DNA of 6,016 nucleotides. Source: Fidelibacterota bacterium. Lineage in GTDB: Bacteria; Fidelibacterota; Fidelibacteria; Fidelibacterales; Fidelibacteraceae. Under the pieces are notes generated by a model. That model searched no databases, had not been told where the DNA came from, and worked only from the letters and a program-made list of their open reading frames with translations. Position 1 is the first letter of the stretch. Each line of letters opens with the position of its first letter. Below, piece by piece: positions 1-6,016 of this stretch. Location: assembly GCA_029931905.1 (NCBI GenBank), contig JAOZRH010000125.1, positions 1-6,016 on the forward strand, written 5' to 3'. Both the position numbers and the translations under genes were made by a program.

Positions 1-2013
1 ATCATCAAAATATAACACATTTATTTTTGTTCCTTCTGGATAAGAATATGCTAATCCCCATGATCCTGAGCCTAATTCATAATAATATAAATCCTCACCA
101 ACTGCACAATAAACTGTATCATATCCAATCGTAATAGCCGTTGCTTCTACTTCGTCTCCATATGGAAATCCAGAAATTGGCATTACCGTCCATAAACCAG
201 TACTATTTAATGGTTTATAATAAACTACTGGATGATTTGTACCAGCATCTGTTCCACAAGCATAAACTGTATCACCTGTACTACTAACTTCTAAATCATT
301 TATCGATACAACAATTACCGAACCCGTACTGGTATTTGATGGACCCATATCTTGAGAAGCAGTCCAAGTTGAACCATTTTTAACTAATCTATATATACTG
401 TATCCTCCCGGATAATCAACATCATATTCTACTCCAACATAAGCTACAGTATCAGTTCCTTCTAAATTAAAAACTATATCATTAACATCAACATCAGGTC
501 CAATAGTGGTTTCTTTACATAATATTTGATCCCAATTAGCACCTGCATCTGTAGTATAAAATAATCCTGCAGCAACCGAATCTTGATTATAATAACCTGC
601 AAATACTACATCATAATCGTAATCACATACTTCAATTGCATTAACAATTGCCCACACTTCACTAAAATTATATGGTGAAGCAGATGCATCAAACAAATGA
701 GTCCAACTTGTTCCACTATTAGAGCTTTTATAAACTCTAACATTTCCAGCATATACAATGTTTGTATCGTTTGGAATCATCTCTACAGAATGATAAGGAG
801 ATCCATCTGTGTTAGGGAAAATTGCATTCGTCCATTTTGGTGAAGTAAGATAATTAGATACTTTTCTAATTCCAGATTTTGAAGCTACCCAAGCTGTTGT
901 TTTATCAATTACCATATCAAAATCATTTACTTGTACGGCCTCAATACCATCATCAATTTCAAAAATATCGTAACCACCATTAATAGAAGCACCAATTCCT
1001 TGATCAGTTGTCATATACACAATTAAATTTACAGGATCAGCGAAAACTGTTCCATCATTTGGATGTGTCTCAAAACCACTAATTCCAAATGGTTCCCAAT
1101 GTAAACTATCACCATTGCTGTCATTAAAACCTTTTGTATAATAAACTGAATAAGAAGTAGCATTTCCAGAAAAAGCAAATTCATCAGAAGATGCACCACC
1201 TAAATAAGAATTATATTCTTCCCAAATTGTCTCATCATCTGAATATGCAATATATTTATCTTCATCAATACCTGCTAAAAACAATCTACCATCTGGAGCA
1301 ATTCCAAAGGCTCTCCAATCTACAGAAGTAGATATACTAGTAGGCGAAATATCTGTAAATGTTGTAGATAAGGATAAGTTATAATATTTATCCGACGATT
1401 TAACAATTCTTGGAGTATTTCCAAATTGACATAAATATACAAATTCACTTTGTGGATGAATTAATATTTCATCTGCCTGAGTTAAAACAGGAAATGTAAT
1501 TGATGAATTTACATCTGCTGTATAATTTCCTCCACCATCTAATTTGCCAAAATTAAGATTTGCTCCACCTGTATAAATCAAAACTGAATCTTGAATAATC
1601 AAATCAGTAAAGTACATACTATTATCAATTACATTGACTGTTGAATAAGAAGGATGAGAACTTAATAATCCATCATCGTGAAGTAAATACAAAAATCCAG
1701 ACTGTTCATGTGATGCTAATCTCTTAATTATTCCACCATAACCAGCTAAATCATCTAATCCGGGCATAACTGTAAATTGCCCATAAACAAGATTGCCACC
1801 ACTAATGTGAACATCTGCATAAAACACAGAATTTGCACTTTCTGTCGATATAAATATTCGTGAGCTATGTGGTGTTAATGGCGATCCTGTAATAGCATTA
1901 ATTCTGCCTCCATAAACACTTTCTACATTTGGGGCACTTAATTGAGCCATCAAAGAAAACGAATACAAAAACATTGCTAAAACAAATCCAATTCTAAATT
2001 TGAACTTATCCAT
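1..2013 (-). CDS. Secreted beta-propeller (Asp-box/BNR-like) protein, partial at C-terminus
   Basis: The minus strand reads open from an ATG at 2013 to the window edge: 671 codons without a stop, still in frame at base 1, so the C-terminus is missing. The start is set by a perfect AGGAGG six bases upstream. The N-terminus is a signal peptide: basic residues K3, K5 and R7, a hydrophobic core at about 8-22, and a likely cut after Ala23 (LMA|Q). The mature part is rich in Gly, Ser, Thr, Asp and Tyr, with Asp-box motifs typical of sialidase, sortilin and YCF48-like propellers: TTDAGANW (487-494), SSNSGTSW (430-437, Asp replaced by Asn), and degenerate copies at 257-264 and 334-341. No catalytic motif was recognised. 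Such proteins in Bacteroidota often end in a type IX secretion sorting domain; here that part lies outside the window, so surface export by that route is inference. It could be an adhesin, a binding protein or an enzyme. The reading frame and signal peptide are well supported; the function is unknown. Confidence 0.88.
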   Translation of the reverse strand, partial: MDKFKFRIGFVLAMFLYSFSLMAQLSAPNVESVYGGRINAITGSPLTPHSSRIFISTESANSVFYADVHISGGNLVYGQFTVMPGLDDLAGYGGIIKRLASHEQSGFLYLLHDDGLLSSHPSYSTVNVIDNSMYFTDLIIQDSVLIYTGGANLNFGKLDGGGNYTADVNSSITFPVLTQADEILIHPQSEFVYLCQFGNTPRIVKSSDKYYNLSLSTTFTDISPTSISTSVDWRAFGIAPDGRLFLAGIDEDKYIAYSDDETIWEEYNSYLGGASSDEFAFSGNATSYSVYYTKGFNDSNGDSLHWEPFGISGFETHPNDGTVFADPVNLIVYMTTDQGIGASINGGYDIFEIDDGIEAVQVNDFDMVIDKTTAWVASKSGIRKVSNYLTSPKWTNAIFPNTDGSPYHSVEMIPNDTNIVYAGNVRVYKSSNSGTSWTHLFDASASPYNFSEVWAIVNAIEVCDYDYDVVFAGYYNQDSVAAGLFYTTDAGANWDQILCKETTIGPDVDVNDIVFNLEGTDTVAYVGVEYDVDYPGGYSIYRLVKNGSTWTASQDMGPSNTSTGSVIVVSINDLEVSSTGDTVYACGTDAGTNHPVVYYKPLNSTGLWTVMPISGFPYGDEVEATAITIGYDTVYCAVGEDLYYYELGSGSWGLAYSYPEGTKINVLYFDD

Positions 2014-2019
2014 AATATT

Positions 2020-2025
2020 CCTCCT
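2020..2025 (-). promoter_or_regulatory. Ribosome binding site of the propeller gene
   Basis: The minus strand reads AGGAGG here, six bases before the ATG at 2013. It fixes the start of the secreted protein. It is the strongest Shine-Dalgarno match in the window: the thioredoxin gene has AAGGAG, while purA has only AGGA and the DUF4914 gene AGAAGAG. Confidence 0.8.
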
Positions 2026-2091
2026 AAACTATTTTTAAATTTCTAACGACAGTAATATAATAAAAACTATTTTAGTGTGCAAATATTTTTT

Positions 2092-2112
2092 TCACTTGTG
2101 ATATTAATCACT
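2092..2112. promoter_or_regulatory. Possible CRP/FNR-family operator
   Basis: Positions 2097-2112 read TGTGA, six bases, then TCACT. This matches nine of the ten conserved bases of the CRP-type site TGTGA-N6-TCACA. Overlapping it, 2092-2101 is the perfect palindrome TCAC-TT-GTGA, so three half-sites are packed into 21 bases. The site lies about 85 bp upstream of the propeller gene and downstream of the thioredoxin terminator, where an operator would be expected. No convincing promoter was found beside it, so a regulatory role is inference, and chance is possible in AT-rich DNA. Confidence 0.3.
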
Positions 2113-2164
2113 TTAAAACAATAATATAGCTCAAGAAGCTTCCATTAAACATTTATTTGTCAAT

Positions 2165-2194
2165 AAAAAAACAGCGAGTTAATTACTCGCTGTT
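2165..2194 (-). terminator. Rho-independent terminator of the thioredoxin gene
   Basis: A perfect 10-bp stem (2170-2179 paired with 2185-2194, core ACAGCGAGT/ACTCGCTGT) closes a 5-base loop. On the minus strand it is followed directly by a run of Ts (complement of 2165-2170). It begins 20 bases past the TAG stop of the thioredoxin gene and separates that gene from the propeller gene. The GC-rich stem stands out from the surrounding AT-rich DNA. A second T run on the plus strand (2201-2206) is not adjacent to the stem, so activity in that direction would be weaker. Confidence 0.92.
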
Positions 2195-2214
2195 AAAATA
2201 TTTTTTAATTTATT

Positions 2215-2541
2215 CTATACTACATTATCTATTTTGGCTTGTATCGCACTTTTTGGTATTGCTCCAATCATCTGTTCTGCAACTGAACCACCCTTAAATA
2301 TTAATAGTGTAGGAATAGAACGAATTCCATATTGACCAGCTGTTTGTGGTGAATGGTCAACATTTACTTTACCAACTTTTAATTTACCTTCCATTTCTTC
2401 CGCTATTTCTATCAATGTAGGATTTATCATTTTACAAGGCATACACCATTCAGCCCAAAAATCAACCAATACTGGAATATCGCTTTTAATTACTTCTTTT
2501 TCAAAATTTTCATCTGTTAGTGTTATTGTTTTATTTGACAT
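2215..2541 (-). CDS. trxA: Thioredoxin, WCMPC active site
   Basis: A 108-residue cytoplasmic thioredoxin, the usual length for the family, with a single thioredoxin fold and no signal peptide. It reduces protein disulfides, such as those in ribonucleotide reductase and peroxiredoxins, and is normally recycled by thioredoxin reductase. Visible marks are the buried Asp27, the redox motif W32-C33-M34-P35-C36, the cis-proline Pro77 in SIPT, and the conserved F-K-G-G turn at 82-85. The second residue of the CxxC loop is Met where most thioredoxins have Gly. The start is supported by AAGGAG five bases upstream. The gene has its own likely promoter and a strong terminator, so it appears monocistronic, divergent from purA. 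No reductase gene is present in the window. Thioredoxin identity is secure; the trxA symbol is by family, since genomes often carry several paralogues. Confidence 0.95.
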   Translation of the reverse strand: MSNKTITLTDENFEKEVIKSDIPVLVDFWAEWCMPCKMINPTLIEIAEEMEGKLKVGKVNVDHSPQTAGQYGIRSIPTLLIFKGGSVAEQMIGAIPKSAIQAKIDNVV

Positions 2542-2563
2542 ATTTTCTCCTTTATTATTTTAT

Positions 2564-2591
2564 CAAAATTACATAGATGTAATATAACAAA
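2564..2591 (-). promoter_or_regulatory. Likely Bacteroidota-type promoter of the thioredoxin gene
   Basis: On the minus strand, TAATTTTG (complement of 2564-2571) matches the Bacteroidota -7 consensus TAnnTTTG exactly. A TTTG (complement of 2588-2591) lies 16 bases upstream as a -33 element, slightly closer than usual. The -7 box ends 22 bases before the ATG. Transcription would therefore start just upstream of the AAGGAG ribosome site and give a very short leader. This is a match by eye, not an experimental start site. Confidence 0.5.
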
Positions 2592-2705
2592 CTATTCATT
2601 AAAATAATATTTTAATTATAAAAAATAATTTATATTTTTTCTTTTATAACACTACATTATTTTGTAAGATATGTACTGAATTATTTAACATAAAATAGGA
2701 TTAAT

Positions 2706-3923
2706 ATGTCAAAATATATAGTAATGGGTTCACAGTGGGGAGATGAAGGAAAAGGAAAAATAGTAGATAATATATCACAGAACATGGATTTGGTTGTTCG
2801 TTTCCAAGGTGGTGCAAACGCTGGACATACGGTAATAATTGAAGATAAAAAATATGTTTTACATCTTATACCTAGTGGAATAATTTCTGGAAAAGCAAAA
2901 AATATTATAGGAAACGGATGTGTTATAGATCCTATCACACTTGCTGAAGAAATTGAAGAAATGAAAAATTCTGGCATTAAAATACAAACAAATAAATTTT
3001 TTATTTCATCAGGTGCACATATTGTTACTCCTTTACATAAAATATTAGACAATAAATTAAATAAAAAAATCGGTACAACTTCTCGCGGAATAGGTCCTGC
3101 ATATATGGATAAAGCACAGAGATCAGGTATAAGAATGGATTCAATTGTTGATGGATCATTTGAAAAGAAATTTTATGAACATTTGGAATATTATAAAAAC
3201 ATATATTCTTTTATTGACGAAACTACGATTAATGAAATAAAAAATATGTTACCAAATATTTTAGAATCCATAAAAATAATCAAACCATTTATTACAGATA
3301 CAGAAAATATTATATATGATTCAATTCAAAATAATGAAAACATTTTATATGAAGGTGCTCAAGGAACACTACTTGATATTGACCATGGAACTTATCCTTT
3401 TGTAACCTCATCTTCAACAACAATTGGTGGTGCATTTACTGGTTCAGGAGTTTTTGTAGAATTTGATAAAAGAATTGGAATTATGAAATCATATACAACA
3501 AGAGTTGGTGAAGGTCCCTTCCCTACTGAATTACATGATGAAATTGGTGAAAAACTAAGAAAAAATGGTAATGAATTTGGAGCAACAACTGGCAGACCAA
3601 GAAGATGCGGTTGGCTTGATCTTCCATTAGTAAAAAAAGCAATTATGTTAAATGGCTTTAATTATTTTGTTATAACAAAATTGAGTTGTCTATCTGGATT
3701 TGATAAAATTAAAGTGGCAATTGATTACGATAAAAACAACAAACCAATTTATAAAGAATTTGAAGGTTGGCAAAAGGAAGTTTACGGAATTACAGATATA
3801 AATGAATTGCCAAAAAATTGTATAAATTATATTGAATTTATCGAAAAATATTTAAATGTTCCAATTGGTATAATTTCTACAGGACCAAATAGAAAACATG
3901 TAATTATAAAAAATAATTTATAA
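2706..3923 (+). CDS. purA: Adenylosuccinate synthetase (PurA) with altered guanine-binding motif
   Basis: This enzyme catalyses the first committed step from IMP to AMP: IMP + aspartate + GTP give adenylosuccinate + GDP + phosphate, in the cytoplasm. The 405 residues carry the family signatures: GSQWGDEGKGK (8-18) with catalytic Asp13, NAGHT (38-42) with catalytic His41, TTSRGIGP (124-131), EGAQGTLLD, TTRVGEGPFPTE, GATTGRPRR (292-300, Arg297 and Arg299 matching E. coli Arg303 and Arg305) and STGPNR near the C-terminus. Two things are odd. The guanine-recognition motif TKLD is T324-K-L-S327 here, so the aspartate is lost. The stretch between Tyr341 and Pro347 is about 17 residues shorter than in E. 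coli, which largely explains the total length (usual about 420-430). Asp13 is retained, which argues against the dGMP-using relative PurZ. The ribosome site is a weak AGGA five bases before the ATG. The DUF4914 gene follows 101 bp downstream. Confidence 0.95.
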   Translation: MSKYIVMGSQWGDEGKGKIVDNISQNMDLVVRFQGGANAGHTVIIEDKKYVLHLIPSGIISGKAKNIIGNGCVIDPITLAEEIEEMKNSGIKIQTNKFFISSGAHIVTPLHKILDNKLNKKIGTTSRGIGPAYMDKAQRSGIRMDSIVDGSFEKKFYEHLEYYKNIYSFIDETTINEIKNMLPNILESIKIIKPFITDTENIIYDSIQNNENILYEGAQGTLLDIDHGTYPFVTSSSTTIGGAFTGSGVFVEFDKRIGIMKSYTTRVGEGPFPTELHDEIGEKLRKNGNEFGATTGRPRRCGWLDLPLVKKAIMLNGFNYFVITKLSCLSGFDKIKVAIDYDKNNKPIYKEFEGWQKEVYGITDINELPKNCINYIEFIEKYLNVPIGIISTGPNRKHVIIKNNL

Positions 3924-4024
3924 AATATCCTAATTATAAGAATACAAATTTGTAAATATTTTTTTAAATATAAATCTTTCAAAATAACAATAGTAAATAT
4001 TACAACAAAAAGAAGAGAATTAAT

Positions 4025-5908
4025 ATGAACACAAAACACGACTTTTTAAACAACACTCCAGAATTGGCAAAAATATTGGACAAATGTCCAAGTTTTATAG
4101 TAGCAGATAATGTTGAACAACTTATTGAATTATCATGTGGGAACCCTGAAAATGATTCTTACGAAGTAAAATATGATTTACCAAATAATAAAACGATTAC
4201 AGAAGCAAATGTAGTTCGTGTTCGCAATGGAATATCTGTAAATTATCCAGAACCATATATGAGAAGACGAGATCCAGATTGTATGATTATTGGAGATGAT
4301 AAACCATCAGATAAACCAAAATTCAAGGAAAGATATGGAAAAGAATTTTCTGGTTTACGAACAGAAACTTTCGATTGGTTAGTAAAACAAGATTTATGTG
4401 TTTTTGCTTTCCGTACAGGACATGATGATGTTGGTGAAAATGCTATTGCAGTAGTTCCACTTAATGGCGCCTTTTTCGGTTTTGGACTTGCAATGCTTCA
4501 AGGTATCATTTCAACAAAAGATATTTCTGAAGATTTTATTCCAAAAAGTATTATTTATGTGGCCCCTACTTTCAGACATACACATTTTGATGGGAAACAA
4601 ATTGTTGTCCATAACAGAAAAGAACACTTATATGAAATATTTGCATATAATCTTTATCCCGGACCAAGTGCAAAAAAAGGTGTTTATGGAGTTTTAATTG
4701 ATAAAGGTGAACATGAAGGTTGGGTAGTTCCACATTGTTCGGCAGTTCAAATAATTACACCTTACGATAATGTAATTACATTTATGCACGAAGGAGCTAG
4801 CGGAAGTGGAAAAAGCGAAATGTTAGAACAACCACATCGTTTACTTGATGGTAGAATGTTGAAAGGTTATAATCTTGTTACAGGTGAAAAACAATATATA
4901 GAAATTCCAAGAACTTGTGAATTAAAACCAGTATGTGATGATATGGCATTGTGTACACCATCAATTCAAAAGGATCCAAAAAAACTTTGGATTATGGATG
5001 CAGAAAATGGATGGTTTTTAAGAATTAATCATATTACTAAATATGGAACAGATCCAAATTTAGAAAAGCTTTCAACTCAACCGAAAAAACCACTTTTTTT
5101 CTTGAATATTGATGCTGCACCAAACAGTACAGCTTTAATTTGGGAACATACAGAAGATGCTCCGGGAAAACCTTGCCCAAATCCACGAATAATTGTTCCA
5201 AGAGAAATCTATCCCGATTCCGTTTCTGAACCTGTTGCTATAAATTATAGAAGTTTTGGCGTTCGTACTCCACCATGTACTAAAGAAAATCCAAGTTATG
5301 GAATAATTGGACTTTTTCATATATTACCTCCAGCATTAGCTTGGTTATGGCGATTAGTTGCTCCAAGAGGTTTTAGTAATCCGAGTATAGTTGATGATGG
5401 TTCTATGGCGAGCGAAGGAGTTGGTAGTTATTGGGCATTTTCTACAGGATTAAGAGTAAATCAAGCAAATTTACTTCTCAAACAATTTGAACAAAATATA
5501 GATACAAAATATGTACTTATTCCAAATCAAAATATTGGTGCTTGGAAAACAGGTTTTATGCCACAATGGCTTACAAGAGATTATTTGGCACGAAGAGGGC
5601 TTGCAAAATTTAATAAAGAACAAATTAAAGCATCACGATGTTCTCTTTTAGGATATTCCTTAAAATCAATGAGAATTGAAGGAGTAAAAATTGGAAGAGA
5701 ATTTCTTGAAGTTGATACTCAGCCAGAAGTTGGACAAGAAGCTTATGATAAAGGTGCAAAAATTTTAAATGATTTTTTTAGAAGTAATTTATCACAATTT
5801 ATGAAGCCAGAATTAAATAAAGTGGGTCGTAAAATAATTGAATGTTGTCTTGACAATGGAAATGTTAATGATTACGCTCAATTTTCACCAAACAATAAAA
5901 TTTATTGA
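4025..5908 (+). CDS. DUF4914 family protein, PEPCK-like P-loop enzyme of unknown function
   Basis: A 627-residue soluble protein with no signal peptide or membrane segment, recognised from memory as the DUF4914 family; its reaction is not known to me. Read against PEPCK, conserved blocks appear in order: a basic patch Y78-M-R-R-R-D-P (PEPCK has a substrate-binding Arg in TGRSPKDK here); KKG at 217-219; HCSA at 237-240; P-loop G257-ASGSGK-S264; D305-D306; an acidic MDAENGW block (324-330); and a C-terminal FHILPP/NQNIGAWKTG region like FGVLPP/NTGWNGTG of PEPCK. Lys218 and His237 are 19 residues apart, exactly as the metal ligands Lys213 and His232 of E. coli PEPCK. The P-loop ends GKSE as in HPr kinase/phosphorylase, which shares the fold, rather than GKTT. 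The gap from P-loop lysine to the DD pair is 42 residues against about 14 in PEPCK. It could be a carboxykinase, a kinase or a phosphorylase. The start has a modest AGAAGAG site eight bases upstream. It may share a transcript with purA. Confidence 0.85.
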   Translation: MNTKHDFLNNTPELAKILDKCPSFIVADNVEQLIELSCGNPENDSYEVKYDLPNNKTITEANVVRVRNGISVNYPEPYMRRRDPDCMIIGDDKPSDKPKFKERYGKEFSGLRTETFDWLVKQDLCVFAFRTGHDDVGENAIAVVPLNGAFFGFGLAMLQGIISTKDISEDFIPKSIIYVAPTFRHTHFDGKQIVVHNRKEHLYEIFAYNLYPGPSAKKGVYGVLIDKGEHEGWVVPHCSAVQIITPYDNVITFMHEGASGSGKSEMLEQPHRLLDGRMLKGYNLVTGEKQYIEIPRTCELKPVCDDMALCTPSIQKDPKKLWIMDAENGWFLRINHITKYGTDPNLEKLSTQPKKPLFFLNIDAAPNSTALIWEHTEDAPGKPCPNPRIIVPREIYPDSVSEPVAINYRSFGVRTPPCTKENPSYGIIGLFHILPPALAWLWRLVAPRGFSNPSIVDDGSMASEGVGSYWAFSTGLRVNQANLLLKQFEQNIDTKYVLIPNQNIGAWKTGFMPQWLTRDYLARRGLAKFNKEQIKASRCSLLGYSLKSMRIEGVKIGREFLEVDTQPEVGQEAYDKGAKILNDFFRSNLSQFMKPELNKVGRKIIECCLDNGNVNDYAQFSPNNKIY

Positions 5909-5913
5909 TAATT

Positions 5914-5976
5914 CAATTAGAAATTTGAAATTTGAAATTAGGAATTTGGAATTAGGGAGTAGCAATTATGGAGTAA
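5914..5976. repeat. Degenerate 7-bp tandem repeat (consensus RAATTWG)
   Basis: Six consecutive heptamers run from 5914 to 5955: CAATTAG, AAATTTG, AAATTTG, AAATTAG, GAATTTG, GAATTAG. The 7-base phase continues more weakly as GGAGTAG, CAATTAT, GGAGTAA to 5976. The array starts six bases after the DUF4914 stop codon and is non-coding. Heptanucleotide intergenic repeats are known from cyanobacteria (STRR), but this consensus differs, and its family here is unknown. Confidence 0.8.
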
Positions 5977-5993
5977 AACAACTTCTCCCAGTT

Positions 5994-6016
5994 GGGCGAA
6001 CAGGCATGCCTGCCCG
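5994..6016. repeat. GC-rich palindromic element, cut by the window edge
   Basis: The last 23 bases are 17 G/C in a region otherwise near 30% GC. They contain the perfect 12-bp palindrome CAGGCATGCCTG (6001-6012), flanked by GGGC on the left and CCCG on the right. The abrupt base composition and the dyad symmetry suggest the beginning of a dispersed palindromic (REP- or MITE-like) intergenic element. It could also serve as a hairpin at the end of the purA-DUF4914 transcript, although no T run is seen before the window ends. Confidence 0.55.

Noticed and set aside
2655..2672. A TAnnTTTG-type promoter for purA at TTATTTTG
   Set aside because: One mismatch in the -7 box and no TTG at a suitable distance upstream; in such AT-rich DNA this is not distinguishable from chance.
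2681..3052. A 123-codon open frame on the minus strand
   Set aside because: It lies almost wholly antisense to the conserved N-terminal part of purA, and its translation is low-complexity and hydrophobic with no family resemblance.
2706..3923. PurZ (dGMP-using enzyme of 2-aminoadenine synthesis) instead of PurA
   Set aside because: PurZ enzymes lack the catalytic Asp13 and are shorter; here Asp13 and His41 are both present and the IMP-site motifs look normal.
3943..3965. Palindrome TACAAATTTGTA followed by seven Ts as a purA terminator
   Set aside because: With a realistic loop only about four weak A/T-rich pairs remain and the T run is not adjacent to the stem, so it is unlikely to stop transcription.
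3827..4039. A 70-codon minus-strand frame spanning the end of purA and the gap
   Set aside because: It overlaps the conserved purA C-terminus and AT-rich DNA; the Ile/Phe/Leu-rich translation is what AT-rich sequence gives by chance.
4464..4697. A 77-codon plus-strand frame inside the DUF4914 gene
   Set aside because: It is out of frame with a well-conserved coding region and has no recognisable motif or ribosome site.
5135..5320. A 61-codon minus-strand frame inside the DUF4914 gene
   Set aside because: It is antisense to conserved blocks of the real gene; Ser- and Trp-rich translation with no family resemblance.
4025..5908. A plain call of phosphoenolpyruvate carboxykinase (pckA)
   Set aside because: The P-loop ends GKSE not GKTT, the P-loop to DD distance is about three times the usual, and much of the sequence matches the DUF4914 family rather than ATP- or GTP-PEPCK.
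5956..5989. GGGAG/CTCCC hairpin as a terminator of the DUF4914 gene
   Set aside because: The stem is only five pairs around a loop of about 24 bases and no T run follows.

Overview
This window is low in GC (about 30% by eye) and uses the standard genetic code. It probably comes from Bacteroidota or a close FCB-group relative. The hints are a large secreted Asp-box propeller protein, a TAnnTTTG-type promoter in front of the thioredoxin gene, and a DUF4914 protein. All of these are suggestive only; nothing here fixes the taxon.

Layout. Positions 1-2013 (minus strand) hold the first 671 codons of a secreted beta-propeller protein whose C-terminus lies beyond the window. Positions 2014-2214 are intergenic, with a CRP/FNR-like palindrome and a clear rho-independent terminator. 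Positions 2215-2541 (minus) are a thioredoxin with active site WCMPC. Positions 2542-2705 form an AT-rich divergent promoter region. Positions 2706-3923 (plus) are purA, adenylosuccinate synthetase. Positions 4025-5908 (plus) are a 627-residue DUF4914 protein, a distant relative of phosphoenolpyruvate carboxykinase (PEPCK). The last 108 bases are non-coding. They hold a degenerate 7-bp tandem repeat and then the start of a GC-rich palindromic element cut by the window edge.

The minus-strand genes are separate transcription units, divided by the thioredoxin terminator. purA and the DUF4914 gene are co-oriented, 101 bp apart, with no convincing terminator between them, so they may be co-transcribed. 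PurA makes adenylosuccinate from IMP, aspartate and GTP. The DUF4914 reaction is unknown.

Two points deserve most attention. First, PurA has lost the aspartate that normally reads the guanine of GTP (TKLD is TKLS here) and has a segment about 17 residues shorter just after it. Second, the DUF4914 protein keeps, in PEPCK order, a KKG motif, an HCSA motif, a P-loop and a DD pair, with the Lys-to-His spacing identical to E. coli PEPCK. Yet its P-loop ends GKSE, as in HPr kinase, and it has a long insertion before the DD pair. It therefore looks like a phosphotransferase or carboxykinase-like enzyme of unknown substrate.
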